NCBI GenBank assembly: GCA_031763025.1
Contig: JASSKH010000025.1
Coordinates: 5,164,689-5,228,688 of the forward strand
Source of the DNA: Macrocystis pyrifera
Lineage: Eukaryota; Sar; Phaeophyceae; Laminariales; Laminariaceae
Direction: 5' to 3'
Length of the DNA: 64,000 bases
In this document: positions 34,801-46,300 of the stretch, in pieces
Layout: the number at the start of each line of letters is the position of its first letter
Numbering within the stretch: the stretch's first letter is position 1
Program-made: the position numbers and the translations under genes
The notes under the pieces: model-generated
Told to the model about the DNA's origin: nothing
What the model saw: only the letters and a program-made list of their open reading frames with translations
Database searches by the model: none

Positions 34801-37723
34801 TGACCCCTCGAACGAAGCAGAGGCGTCTGCAGCGGCGCCAGTACCGCCGCCAATCGCCTCGTGTATCACCGGCAGGTGGTTCAGGTAGTGCGCGGCACCT
34901 GCGTGTAGGGTAGGGCAGAGGGCGGAATCATCACACTATCTCATTAATCTCGCGGGATGGACATCGTTCCAACTCGACATTTTAACAAGTATTTTAGCGC
35001 GTTTACGTATGTACGTCATCCGTTTACAACTTATCATTGCACCCACGTTTTGGAGACAAAATCAATTAGAATCAGAAAAATCCAATAATTTTTTGCAGCA
35101 GTGAGCGGGTTGGAGGTCCAGGGGCGTGGGAACGCAAGGCGAGCCTGTTGCCTCTCCGTCAGAGACGTTCCGCGTGCCGCAGGTCAAGCCGGACGGTTTC
35201 GAGATGAGTCTGGCGCTACGTACCGTGAAGAGAACACGCCGCAGACACCCGTGTAGAGCTGTAGCACCAACACTCAATCGCAGCCGCAAGAACAGTCGCA
35301 ACCGCACTCGTAGCTGCTAGTAGAGTATCAAATTCAGCCGCATCAACAGCAACAGCGATTGCCGCAGGGGCACCAACAGCAGGCCACAGACACCGCAGCA
35401 GCAGCCACAACGACCACAACAATAGCATCAACAACAACAGCAACAGCAACAACAGCAGCAACAACAACGCAGGGATAGCAACGACAAGAAAATTACAATG
35501 ACAATCACTTCGCCAATAACAGCAACGCAACCGTAAACAACAATAGCATCCCTATCACCATCACCACCACTATCACCGACATCACCACCAAAAACAACAA
35601 CCGCAACGAAGCCGCTCCGAACGTCACAACAAAACATGCTCCGGCACTCGCAAACATGAAGCAACTTCCGAGTCCCAACCTCCAGAAGGATGGTGCCGCG
35701 CGTTCCCGCCAACATGACCCCCAACCCCTCCTTCTCCCTCCGGAGGCGTGAACGCGGCGAAGTCGTATCGCAGCGCGTCGATCACCACCCACACCACGCG
35801 GTCGAAGCGCGGCGGTAGCCAGCACCCATCGAAGGGCTGCGCCGGCGACGTGCCCCGGTGGTGCCCAAGCGCGATATCCGACAAATGCTCCACCTCGTCC
35901 GCTCCTAGCAAGGACCGTATCTGCGGTAGCGATAAGGGAAAAGGAGAGGGTAAGGGTAAGGGGATAGGTAAGGGAATAGGTAAGGGTATGGGTATGGGCA
36001 AGTAGGGTGGCGGCAAGGGTAAGGATAAGAGCAAGTGTATGGGTAGGGTATGTGTAAGGGTATGGGTACAGGTGAGGGTACGTAAGGGGATGGGTATGGA
36101 GAGCAGCTAGGGTAAGAGCGAGGGTCAGGGTAAGGATACGGGTATGGGTATGGGTAAGTAATGACAAGGGTATGGGTATGGGTATGGGTAAGGGTAAGGG
36201 TAAGGGAAAGGGTTAAGAGTTAGGTTATGGGGAAGGGGGGGGGAGGGGAAGGGGAAGGGGAAGCAAACGAGTAAGGGGGTTTGGGAGGGGCGGGTGCGAG
36301 ACAGCTTGCAGTCAGTGCTCCGTGCTTTATGGTTGTGTACTCATCACGAAAGCGTATCTATTACGTAAGCAAGCGTCAACGACGAGTACCGCTACGAGAC
36401 GGGAGGAGACGGTGCCCGACGGCGGTTGCGACAGCTGCATGAGAAGGCAGGACAGCCGGCACATCGACCAAGCGACCAATGAACCAATGGACCAACTTCG
36501 ACCAGTTAATCAATCAGACAAACGACCAGCAGGCCAATTGGCCAATGAATCGGTGTGCCGATCTATTAGACAATAGGACAATCGGCTACTCGATCAGTCG
36601 ACCAAAAAGTCAATCAGTTAATTGGTCAACCGACCACCCATCGACCACTCGATCAAGGCCAATCGAGCAACCGACCAATCAGTCGATCGACCAATCGGCC
36701 AGTCGAATCCACCTGTCACTAAATACTCAACAACACAACTGTGAATAGTCAACCGGCCAATCGACCAACCGCCAACCACCCAACCGACCAACCGATCACA
36801 AAATCAGCCAATCGACGTCCGGTTCATGTGTGTGTTGTGTCTCAATTGTATGACGATGCTATCACATTATATAGCTCACTTCCCTGAAATCCTATCCTGT
36901 CTGTGGTCCCAAGACAGGTCGTAACAAAAAACGCATCTCGATGGGAGAAAATAAGTACGAAGTAGCGCGCACGGCAGTATATACGTGCGCGCAGGGGCTA
37001 ATCGCTCGAATGTTTGACCAATGTCGGCGATCATCACAAATAAAACTATGCACACGTCGAACAGATCAGATAGATCAGATAGATCATCTACTGCTGTAGA
37101 TCCTAAACTGCCATTATGAGATGTTGTACATAAACGGTCTGCATAGGTCAGATCTAACCCAGAAAACATTCCCTACTGTAGATCATGCAGGTTATACAGC
37201 TCCCACCCCAGGCAACATGAGATAGACCATACAGGTCAGGAGTATATACTGCAGTATCCTGACAGATATATATAGATCATGACCTGTCCGTAGATAATCA
37301 GTCCGAGAGGTGTGAAACAGGAACTGGAAAGTTTGGGAGAAAAGGAAGGTGCTGGGTTTGCCGGAACTGAGGTGGGCGACGGATTCAACGAGAACATCTC
37401 GCCGGACTGACCCGGAGCTTTTTTCAGCAGCGTGCAAAATTCTTCCTCGTATATGTATATACATACCATACTTCTGCAGAGAGGCACAGACTCGCGTACG
37501 AGTGGTATATCCGCTATCTACTGCACATCGTCCATACATCTACACAGCATCTGCACAACATCCGCATCCGCACATCACATTGGGATTGACGTGCCAGTTC
37601 CACCCTCGTTAGAAAGAACCCTTTCGTGAAGGCTGCGAGCCCTGTGAGCTGTACCGCAAGCACCCAGGCGAAGAACACTAGAGCATCGCGTGGACGCAGC
37701 GGCACCTTCCGCTCCTGCTCCAT
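22589..37723 (-). CDS. PIGO: GPI ethanolamine phosphate transferase 3 (PIG-O)
   Basis: ER-membrane enzyme that moves phosphoethanolamine from phosphatidylethanolamine to the third mannose of GPI anchors. Exons on the minus strand: 37723-37574, 35920-35719, 34898-34750, 34025-33661, 32704-32531, 30406-29905, 29305-29181, 27740-27355, 25751-24219, 23387-23187, 23076-22589. They total 4,275 nt, 1,424 residues plus stop, with every phase consistent. Exon 1 holds the N-terminal membrane anchor ending FFLTRVEL. Alkaline-phosphatase-fold metal and catalytic motifs are VVIDALRYDF (about residue 98), DPPTVTMQRLKGLTTG (nucleophile Thr, about 163), FMGDDTW (about 265), HFLGVDHVGHTFGP (about 322) and GDHGMTEDGNHGG (about 366). 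Many membrane helices follow, with the family C-terminal HLMLWAVFAPKFVFD. It exceeds the human protein (1,089 aa) through Gly/Ala/Ser-rich loops and a Gln/Gly-rich tail. The border of exon 2 (GT near 35718) is the least certain. Confidence 0.95.
23787..24180 (+). repeat. Family A, diverged, in the PIG-O intron before exon 10
   Basis: Starts GGGGGTGTAGTCATGCC and ends at CCCTTGTGCGGAGTA. It is unusually diverged inside (GCGAAGAAGCGCCGCGAGG) and lies 39 bases from the exon 9 donor. Confidence 0.82.
26035..26275 (-). repeat. Family A, C-terminal half
   Basis: From TTCGACGCCGTCATCC to GACATAAGTCGACC plus a C-run. Terminal GAGTAC is mutated to AGTCGAC. Located in the PIG-O intron between exons 8 and 9. 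Confidence 0.8.
26562..26630 (+). repeat. Family A terminal fragment
   Basis: G-run, GTACTCATTATGATGCATGG, CGTATGACCGTAGACC, then a C-run/G-run junction. Confidence 0.75.
28050..28120 (-). repeat. Family B copy, diverged
   Basis: TTTTGTTGCTTGTACTAGTC, then GACCATGCATCCCTTTCGAG. It lies in the PIG-O intron between exons 7 and 8. Confidence 0.7.
28508..28612 (+). repeat. Family B copy
   Basis: CCTCGAAAGGGATGCGTGG, GTCAATGGTCAAATGACTAA, then GTGAGTACGTCC plus a long C-run. Confidence 0.82.
28625..28880 (-). repeat. Family A, C-terminal half
   Basis: Follows the preceding family B C-run at once, from TTCGAAGCTGTCGTCC to ACACAATGAGTACACATCCC. It contains small insertions (GCCTGGTATATACGGTG). 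Confidence 0.82.
30803..30910. mobile_element. 108-bp MITE with 28-bp terminal inverted repeats
   Basis: Left end ATTACGGGGGACCATAGTAA and GGACC, mirrored on the right by GGTCCTATTTACTATGT and CCCGTAAT, with two or three mismatches over 28 bases. No coding capacity. It lies in the PIG-O intron between exons 5 and 6. Confidence 0.75.
31665..32010 (+). repeat. Family A, first two thirds
   Basis: From GCGTACTCATCATGTATGG to CCCCTTGTGCGGTG, in the PIG-O intron before exon 5. The rest is replaced by the next fragment. Confidence 0.87.
32022..32105 (+). repeat. Family A terminal fragment, long-end variant
   Basis: G-run, GTGTACTCGATAGGAG, ACACTCGATTTCATGC, GTCGTATGACCATA, then a G-rich stop. Confidence 0.8.
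35930..36260 (-). repeat. Telomere-like interstitial array in PIG-O intron 1
   Basis: Units GGGTAA, GGTATG and GGGTAAGGG intermix on the plus strand (for example 36162-36210). They begin right at the acceptor of exon 2, so the coding-strand pyrimidine tract is made of this array. Confidence 0.8.
36470..36790 (+). repeat. CGACCAATC-type degenerate array
   Basis: Repeats around ACCAATCGACC and ACCAACCG over 320 bases in PIG-O intron 1. Confidence 0.78.
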
Positions 37724-39448
37724 GGGACAGACAGGTACGTTTCCCCTTCTGCGTAAACTCAAGCTACGGTCTGTGAGCTGCGAGCTTGGAGCTGCCGATA
37801 GCAGTAGAGCACACACAGCAGCAGCAGTTGCGGGGGGATTTTTAAATAAAGTCCCCGTATCCTTAGCCAATGGAAACCTTCAAATTTCAAGCTCTTTCCA
37901 CAGCTTCGAGCAGAAGCGGAACAGTCAGGCAGCGGCAGTGCTACCGTCGTGTCTCGTCCACAGCATGAGTGGCGAAAAATCAGCGATGCTTTCTCTGCAG
38001 GAGGCACTCACGATGCAGTTGGATGAGGTGCAGTGTGCAGTACGAGCGACGTCGATCACATTGGCGGTGCAACTACAGCAGTACTGGTGTACGTAGATCT
38101 TTCGTGCTGGCTGGCATATGACACTTTGATACAAGTGCTGGTATAATAGAAAGAAATCAATTGGAAATTGAGCCTGCTACAAGTATTATCGTCTCGACGA
38201 CCCTGGTAGCTGGTAGCATCCAGCGGAGTCACTGGCCAGTATGTAGTCAATCGCGAGGGAAATAATGGAAAACGCGCGAACGGTTCACGCAGCTTGCGAT
38301 CGGTTGAACTCATAGCTGACATGCTTTTTTAGTTTTTTATAAAAAAGCGTTCAAGCACACATACCTGGAACGTGTGCCTGCGGTTCCTGCTGGTAGCTTT
38401 TAACTCGGCATGTGGTATTACTACAGCAGTATATAGATGTCTGCATCGGCCTTCGTACGGCATATCGCGTCCTGAACTCTAGCACGAGGCGGGTAGGCGG
38501 TTGCGTACAAGGGGTGCACGAAGCCGAAGCAACCCAAAGGTTTGAAATTGCATCCTACTACCATACGATCATCCGTGATGCGTTGGAGGTGCGTCCAATA
38601 ACGCAATAACGAAACTACCTGGCCCTGCTGTGTACCAGGTATACCGGATCGGAGTGGCACGTGCAAGAAAAATAGCGGCTGTACACTAGGATTTTGACAT
38701 TGACCCACCATTAGCAGCAGAAAAGGACTACGTAATGTCCTGAGGGAAAGAGCCTCTACGTTCCTGTGGTCTCTGCTTCACCAACTGTTGTTACCAAACT
38801 GCTACGGAAAGGGAAAGGGAGGAGGGGGGTACAAAAGGGGAGGGGGAGGTACATGCCCCTTCTTCCCATGCCGCCTCCTGCCCCGTTACCTTTGTATGCC
38901 ATATAGCACCCCCCCCCCCCCCCCCGCCCCGCTGGGTCCTCCCCAGGGCCTGACAAGATATCGAACCTCACGAAATCTCGACGGGTTTCGAACACCATCC
39001 CCGTCCTGTTCCCATCTCGCTTCCATCTCACAGTAGCATCAGAAAATCCGCAGAGAACAACCCCCCCGCGCCACAGCAGTAGACTCAACTATTTTAGTAC
39101 TGCAGTCCCGATTTGGAGACAAACTACTTGGAATTTGAGTGGTTTGTCACCCAAACGGGACATCAGTCCTAACAAGGTTAACGCGTTCGTGGCGCACAAA
39201 GCGTACCAGATACCGCACCAGAAATATGACGATGTTTGATGCGGTAGCCCGCACTTTTTTCTCCCGGAGACCCACAATGCGAGGCAACGCCGCGCTCGGG
39301 TCGTAGCCTTAGGCGGGGCTAGGGTTGGGCTTAGGTTCAGCGTGTGGGTCATTCCGCGTTGTCTCGTACGCAAGTCCGTCAACCATAGCGTCCACTGACT
39401 GGTGCTGTGAACTACCCTCCCTCATGTCTGCTCGTTTTCGCGTGTCAG
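37724..39448. other. Intergenic region between divergent PIG-O and RWDD2 genes
   Basis: It must hold both promoters. A family C repeat lies at 38205-38350, a C-run at 38910-38927 and a family D segment at 39088-39145. A first exon of RWDD2 could hide here, but none can be defended. Confidence 0.5.
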
Positions 39449-42298
39449 ATGGAATTGCTCGAGACGGCGTACCCGGAAATCACCTTCGACACGCCGGACT
39501 CTCGCCCAAACATGCGCGCAGCGCTGGCCGAGGCCGCATCTCTCGGCCAGCAAGGGCGGGAAGTCGCTCGACAAGGCAAGACGCACCTCACTCCTCGTTG
39601 CACGAACAGCACGCGCCGCTGCTGTGTACGACTCGCGTTGGATGCTCAGATTTGTCAGTGTGATGCTTGTGGTGTCGGGGTATCATCAGTTTCGCGTTGA
39701 CGAAGATGGTTGTGGTGGTGCTTGTGGCAGTAGAGGTCGCCACTTATTCGACGAAACCCTTTAATTGGTCAACTGCGGACATTTCGAGATGTTTCATTGG
39801 CCAACATGCGCACACACAAATATTTGCACCTCCCACTTGGCGCGCTCATCCCACGCCGACCTGACCCCACCCCGACCTGAACCCTCCAAACTGCACCTGG
39901 GTATGTAGTTAGCCGCCGGCAGGGCCCACAAAGCACCCTGATCCCACGCCGACCAAAAACGCTCGGCGACAGCAAATCGAGGGTCGGCGATAGCCAGCAA
40001 ACAGTTTTATCGATTACGTGGTAGTCTCCCCTCGGTTGAGGTGGTGGTGGTGATTATGGGTATCGGGGGCGACGCGGGTCCAACACGTCATCGATGTACT
40101 CGCGTGCGGGCCTCGCTGTGCAGTAGCGACAATACACCAAAGGCGATGCGGAGAACAAGTATTTTACATGAGCGGGTTGACTCGCGCTGATTGGGCAAGG
40201 TCACGAACGAGCCCGCCCAACGAGCTCGAGAACGACCGAACCAAAATTGTGGAACGAATAAAATCATCATGGACTGAACGAAACGTCTTGACACAAAACC
40301 AACGAAAACGAAATAACAACGGTCCAAATCCGAAATGTGCACCGAAGCTCAGACCGACCCCACCAACTGCTGTACTCGTAGCTCAACATACAACAATAAT
40401 AAACACGACATTTTGTCCCCCCCGAAAAAACAACAACGCGGCGCCGTTCTCACACGCATGACTGCAGAAGGTATGCAGAGACAGGACAGCTGCCTAGAAG
40501 ACGCGCTGGCCACCGTCCCGCTGCTCTCCTTCCGCTGTCCCCTTTCGCGAGAAGCCCATCTCCGAGTCCGCCTCCCGCGGCGCTACCCGGAAGACAAGCT
40601 TGAAGCCACCGTCGAAGGAACGCCACGACTTTCGGCTCTTTCTCGCAGGGAAATCGCGGCTGCAGCGACCGCGGCGGCGGTAGGTGATGGAGAGGCAAGT
40701 GGGCTGTCCGGGGAGCGAAGGAGCGAGCCTCAGTGCCTCCAGGTTCTGGGTGAGGCCATGCGAAAGTCGGACGATCTGGCCGAGAAAGAGTCGGCGGGCC
40801 GGGTGCCGTCATCATCGTTAGCTGGCGTGAGCACAACCGGCGATGGCAGAGGGGGCGCTGGAGCACATTATGGAGGCGGGTCAGGGGAGGCGCGAAGAAA
40901 GGAAGGGTCGAATGTAAGCGGCACGCGCGATCAGCGGCAGCAACAGCAGCAAGAGCGGCGAGAGCAGCCTCCGCGAGACCTAGGCGCGGGTCCTGCGATT
41001 AAGGGAGAGGAAGAAGTAGGCGCTGTCCTCGGGCGGCGTCTGATCTATTCACACCATATCATTGCGCAGCAGAAGAGGACCGGGATCGTGAAGGCGGCAA
41101 GAGAGTTGGGGCTGGGCGGGTTCAGCAAAGTGAGTGACCTGGTGTTCGAGTGGCCGTCCGATCGAGGACCGTTGCTGGCACCGTAGTAGTAGTAGTGGTA
41201 GTACTAGTAATAGTGGTAGTAGTAGTAGTAGTAGTAGTAGTAATACTAGTAGTAGTCGTAGTAGTAGTAGTCGTAGTGGTCGTAGAACCGAGCGCGCCGG
41301 CAACGAGGTGGAATGGGAACGGGCTAAACGCTAAACTCCCGGAAGAAGACCGTTGCTTCCGTCTCCGTGTTTGGTGTTCGTTGTTGTCGATGTTGTCGGT
41401 GACGCTGCCGTTGATAACAAAAAGCAAGAGCAAGAGCAAGTGCCTTTTCTTTTCCTTCTCCGGCCATGGCAGCTGCTGCTGTCAAGCAGAAAGCACATAT
41501 ACACCAAGAAGAGCACAAGCGAACGCCCCTCTTTTGCTTTCTGCCTTTCATTCGATGCTGCTGTGTGTTGCAGTCCCCTTCCTTTCTGTTCCACCCCATT
41601 CCGTTAGACTGCTTCGCCAAATTTCGTTTTGTACCGTTTAACACCGCGCATCACCGCGAATTTTGGTTTCGGTTGGTACGGTACCGTGGAACGCTTTAAA
41701 ACACATATCACACCACACCGTACCACGCCCACCCACCCCACCTTACCCCCCCCCCCCCCACTCATTGAAGCTATCATCCATACGCAAGCCCTCCTCACAA
41801 GCGATTCTTGATAGGATACAGATCTTACCCTTCATGCGGCGCGCCGAACATATCAAGGCGCTGCGCGCTTGGTGCAAGCAATGTCTGCCTGGTCGGCGAG
41901 AACCAGATGTGCTCCGTCCCGGCATTGTGGGGATGCGAGGGTCTATGGTCGTACGACTATGGCCATGCATGATATCGAGTAAACCCCCCACCAAACTACA
42001 CCACACCGTTTCGTTCCGTTGTATCCCGCAGATCGGCTGGCCGGGCGTGATCGTCGTCGAAGGCGAGGAGGCGTGTTGCGAGGAATTCGTCGCCACCTTG
42101 CGCAGGTGGCGATGGAAGCACCTTGCCGTTCGGGGCGAAGAGACCCTCGCGGTGCCCAACGGTGTCACCCTAGACGACGAGCGCCGCCTGCCTTTACCCT
42201 TCGCGGAGCTGGGGGAAAAGGAAGGCGGAGTGTCTGCCGTCGCCAAGCGCTGCCGTGAGCTCGGCCTGGGCGAGCTGTTCGCGACCTTGCTCCGATGA
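39449..42298 (+). CDS. RWDD2: RWD domain-containing protein 2 (RWD + DUF1115)
   Basis: Exons: 39449-39575, 40468-41129, 42032-42298; 351 residues if the ATG at 39449 is the start. The RWD part is split: MELLETAYPEITF in exon 1, then LLSFRCPLSREAHLRVRLP and RRYPE in exon 2. A Ser/Gly/Gln-rich linker follows, then the DUF1115 signature RRLIYSHHIIAQQKR, ARELGLGGFSK | IGWPGVIVVEGEEACCEEF and LRRWRWKHLAVRGEE, as in human RWDD2A/B. The biochemical role of the family is not established. Intron 1 is best explained by a GC donor (AAG|GCAAGA at 39576): both neighbouring exons then agree in phase, and no GT donor gives this. The ATG directly follows a CAG, so 39447-39448 could instead be an acceptor with an unseen first exon; an in-frame ATG also exists at 39407. 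Intron 2 holds a TAG microsatellite and a family A copy. Confidence 0.88.
41180..41290 (+). repeat. TAG trinucleotide microsatellite
   Basis: GTAGTAGTAG interspersed with TGG and TCG, starting about 50 bases after the RWDD2 exon 2 donor. It ends any intron-retention reading frame at once. Confidence 0.85.
41752..41990 (-). repeat. Family A, C-terminal half, upstream of RWDD2 exon 3
   Basis: From CCACTCATTGAAGCTATC to ATATCGAGTAAACC plus a short C-run. The acceptor AG at 42030-42031 follows after about 37 bases. Confidence 0.87.
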
Positions 42299-44939
42299 CG
42301 GATGATACCGCCGAGAGAACGATGCCATCGTGTAGGGGGGGTAGACGCGCGCTCACCGTATATCACACGGGTGATAAAAATAGCACACACACACCCTGGG
42401 ACGAATTTCGGAGCCGATTTTCTCTCCTAACCCAGAGGGGGGGGGGGGGGGCACACACGACACGAAAATTGGCGGCGTTGAACGGATAAACTCGACGAGG
42501 TATTAGACGCATCGCTTGGCGTTTGAACCTTCGCCGTTGTCGAGAGAAAACTAGCTTCGAGTTTCGTCTTGGGAAGTGCGTTATCATACCGCCCGTATTT
42601 TACGGTACGACAGGGGTATCGTTAGTAGCTTTATAAATTCGATGCAAATCGACGAGCGGTGGGAATACTGAACCCAAACGCGCGATGGAAACGAAGGCGT
42701 GTACCGTACCGGCGGGGGGGGGGGAAGGGGGGGGAGGGGAAGACACCCTATGACCACGGCTTGTCAAAATTGCGGCTGAGGGTTAAAAAGCCTCCCACTG
42801 GTTAGCTAAGCCGGAAGGAAGTATTCCCCGCTAAACCTTTCTGCCTGGCAAGTCGGGGCTCCTCGACCGAGGAGCTATATATTCGCTGTCGTTCGAATCC
42901 CATTGATTTGGGATGTCTTAACATCGGGTTAGAAAAACACCCAATTTTCTTTTTTTGAAAAACCGAAAAACAAGTTTCGGAGTGAGGTGTAGAGCTACTG
43001 TAGCTCCTCAAGCGAAGAGGAAAGAGCCTCGGGACAAATCAGGTGCAGCCCTGCCGTAGTACGTGTCGGTACCATTTGGGCCTCATTTTTTTCCGCATGA
43101 TATACTTTGTATACATATATGGAGATATTCCCTCCTCGTGAGAAAGCGACGTGCAACCTCAAAAAAAAAGCGTTTTTATTACTTCTAAATATAGACACAA
43201 ACACTCACTCCCTGAATTCTGCAGCTTCTGATTGTGTCCTCCTCATATACGGGATGTATATCCTGCACGAGGCCATATAGAACCCGCATTACGCGCGATG
43301 GAAGTGTGACACACACTTGCCAAGATGAGTTTCGACGATGTGCTCAATCTCACAGTCAGCTGTTATTTTTTTGTTCTTTAATTATGCACGTCACTCTCCA
43401 ACTCAAGAGAGGTATACCCAATATCTATGCTATATCTCATTTTAGTTTTTTTTTTTAGGCTATTTTGCTATATAACTATAGCCGATGGGTCGCGATGGGG
43501 GATGATGGGGCTGGGCTGCCTGCACGTGGAGTGCTTTCTCCGATAATGCCGCCAAATATGCTAGATAACCGTCTTTTTTTGGACGCGTCAAGGCTTCTTT
43601 TGGTGGCCTAAACACCTCAACCCCTTCAGAACTGCGACCATTCTTTCGGGACATACTTGGAGTTAGTGTGGGACGGGTTTTTTTTCAGTAGTGAAAGGGT
43701 TAACCCCTGTAGGACCGCAGTCCCGTTATGGGGACAATTGGGAACAAATTACTTGGAATTTTTGTTAGACATATGCTTCTGCAGCAGCAGTACAAAAAGG
43801 GTTAGCATACGGCAGTTTTTTTTTTCCAATAATTTACGGGGGCGGTCAGTCACAGGGTCAAACGGCGGTCTTACATGATAGCGTCTTTGGACGCCACCGA
43901 TGTCGTGCGCACGCTGGAGTGGTTGTTGCTGTACATGACTAGATGCTGAAGGGTGGCAAGCGGGTCCTCTGCGTACCAATATGTTCGGACAAGTAAATCA
44001 CCGTTGTGATATCCCATGTTGATGCCCAAACGGTCGTTACGTTTCCGTGCACAGAGTGGTACGAGTAGTACGAGTTCGTAAAATGCAACAGAGAGCACGA
44101 CAGGCGATAAAATAAGGGCATCAAAGCAAGGGGGTATAGCTGCGAGAGTTGCTGGGGGCTTGGATTCATCTTGTAGACAATGTTTTTTTGTGTGTAACTT
44201 GGGACCCTGCTCTGATGACGGGACCGATGCCGCACGCGCGCTGCGGCAGAGTGATGGTAGCTGCACGTGCCGGGAAGAAACTTAAGAAACAATAACATTA
44301 TCAGTAGATAGACTGGTGGTTACCCTCGAATGCCTCTAGCGTGAGTTCGAATCCCACTTTGGTGATATTGTGTTTTTTTTTTGCCAAAACGAAAAAAGGA
44401 ATCAACTGCTGAGAGCGCGTAGTGTGGGTAGGCGCAATTCGACGCGAGTCGACAAGGGAAGAAAGTGCTGAACCCTTCTCGCAATAAAAAGGCAAGGCAT
44501 GTGCCGTAGTGGGGAGGGGGTAAAAGAGCCTGCTATCTGACCCCGGATCTGAGATACGACTAGGAGGGAGAGAGAAAACAAGAGCGAACATAGTGAATGG
44601 GAGGAAAAACCAAAATGTTGCCTGACAAAGTTTTTTGTAGTTTTGCAGCAGCAGTAGGGAAGGCGACAAGCGATGAAACGCATCAGGTATACTGCGCGCA
44701 TATCGTACAAAAGCACCGAGCTCCTTGCAACTTGGTTTAGTTGGAGTTCTCAGTGTGTAAAACTGAGTCTCAGCCGCGGTAATTGCAAAGTTGTCTGTCT
44801 GTCTGTCTGTCCGCATGGCTTATATTTTCGAACACTTTCCAATGGTCGATATATAAAGTCGTTACAGATGATATTCGTACAGCGTATTCGACCCTTATGG
44901 ACCTTATATACTGAAACATACCATACCACACCAGGCAAA

Positions 44940-45175
44940 TTTAGCCATATAATACATCTACGACACCGTACCATCGTACCATACCGCCAACGTACTATAA
45001 CACATACTGCTGTGTTTTCCCGTACCATACCGCCAACGTACCACATACGGTGTTTTCCCATATACCATACCAACATATCTCATATCCCGTACCGCGTTTT
45101 TTCAATATAGTATGTCAAACCGTAGTACCATCATACCAGGTACCATATACCAACATACGATATCACATCAAGTCT
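44940..45175 (+). repeat. Degenerate CATACCGCCAACGTAC tandem repeat
   Basis: CCATACCGCCAACGTAC occurs at about 44980 and 45028, with weaker CATACCAACATA units to 45170. Spacing is about 48-50 bases. Confidence 0.7.
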
Positions 45176-45179
45176 TAGT

Positions 45180-45860
45180 ACACAAGAAGAGCATGCATTG
45201 AAGGTGCAACTAATTTCATGTGAAAAGTGAGGTGAAGGTGCAAGGTGATGAGGTGATATATGAGGAGGTGAAGGTGGAAAGGGAGAGCGATGACACCAGG
45301 GAGCAGCACAGCCGAAACGGCAACAGCAGCTCCAGCAGACACGCAAGACCACAAGAAGGGCATATGTTGAAGATACAAGGTGATAAGTGAGGTGAAGGTG
45401 TAAGGTGATGAGGTGATATATAGGGAGGTGAAGTGCAATGGGAGAGCGATGGCACCAGGGAGCAGCAGCCGCCGCAACGGCAACAGCAGCCAGCCGTCAC
45501 GTCTGCAACAGCAGCCGCAGCAGGACCAAGTGGGTCCGCTAAGCGTTTGCGACGATCGCCCCTAAGAACAACAGCAGCAACAACAAGTGCACAAGAGCAT
45601 GCTATCGCTCGTTAGATATCATACTGCTGTACCAAAACGCTTGTTGGGGATCTCTTATACAACGAGCAATGGCAGAGCGTCAAGTGCACAAGAAGAGCAT
45701 ATGTCTTCAGGGCGACAGAGCAGGAACGAGTAAGTATACTGCTGTACCGTCTCTAATAGCCCCGCTGTTGAAATACACCAAGTGCATAAGGGCAGCATAT
45801 GCCTTCAGGGCGACAGAGCAGGAGCGAGTATAGATACCATACCGCTGTTCCAACACGCTA
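45180..45860 (+). repeat. Tandem duplications sharing CACAAGAAGAGCATATG
   Basis: A block of about 170 bp at 45180-45349 is repeated at 45350-45500 (GTGAGGTGAAGGTG..AAGGTGATG, then GGGAGAGCGATG and CACCAGGGAGCAGC). The leading motif recurs at about 45590, 45686 and 45783, the last two with CTTCAGGGCGACAGAGCAGG. Confidence 0.8.
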
Positions 45861-45890
45861 TTAATAAGAGCATTCCTTGAAGGATCTCAA

Positions 45891-46300
45891 AATATTTCGC
45901 GATACAGCGATCTCTTGTCAATCTGTCGTTTAATACCTTGTAGTAAACAACCGACGACATGTTTTTGATTGGCCAACAGAGCGCCGTCAGCTCTCTGACC
46001 GCTTGTTGGGGATCTCGTATCCCCGTTCATGTTTGTGTGCCTCTTCATTGTGTAATGTTTTCTTCATTTGGCGATCCTCATCGCATATTTCGGTACTTGA
46101 AATAATAACCCCGCTGTTGAAAATACATCCTGTTGTTGCGGAACTGCTTGTTGGGGGTCTCTAATATTGCGCGGTACAGAGATCTCTTGTCAGTCTGTCG
46201 TTTATCTCAACCGACATGTTTTTCATTGGCCAACAGAGAGTCATCAGCTCTCTGACCGCTTGTTGGGGATATCTTATTCCCGTTCATGTTTGTGTGCCTC
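45891..46300 (+). repeat. Direct duplication, period about 272 bp
   Basis: GATCTCTTGTCA(A/G)TCTGTCG, CGACATGTTTTT, ATTGGCCAACAGAG, CAGCTCTCTGACCGCTTGTT and CCCGTTCATGTTTGTGTGCC appear in both 45891-46043 and 46163-46299. Confidence 0.82.

Noticed and set aside
36470..36790. Possible CRISPR-like or regularly spaced repeat array
   Set aside because: Units are degenerate with no constant spacer length. It is a eukaryotic intronic microsatellite.
38756..39088. Minus-strand 110-codon frame
   Set aside because: Gly-run and low-complexity content, no homology recognised, no splice context.
44300..44362. tRNA-like text with GAGTTCGAATCCCAC
   Set aside because: A T-arm-like segment is present, but no 5' acceptor strand pairs with the 3' side and the D-arm is missing. 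A similar TTCGAATCCCA at 42890 also lacks a partner. At most a tRNA-derived relic.
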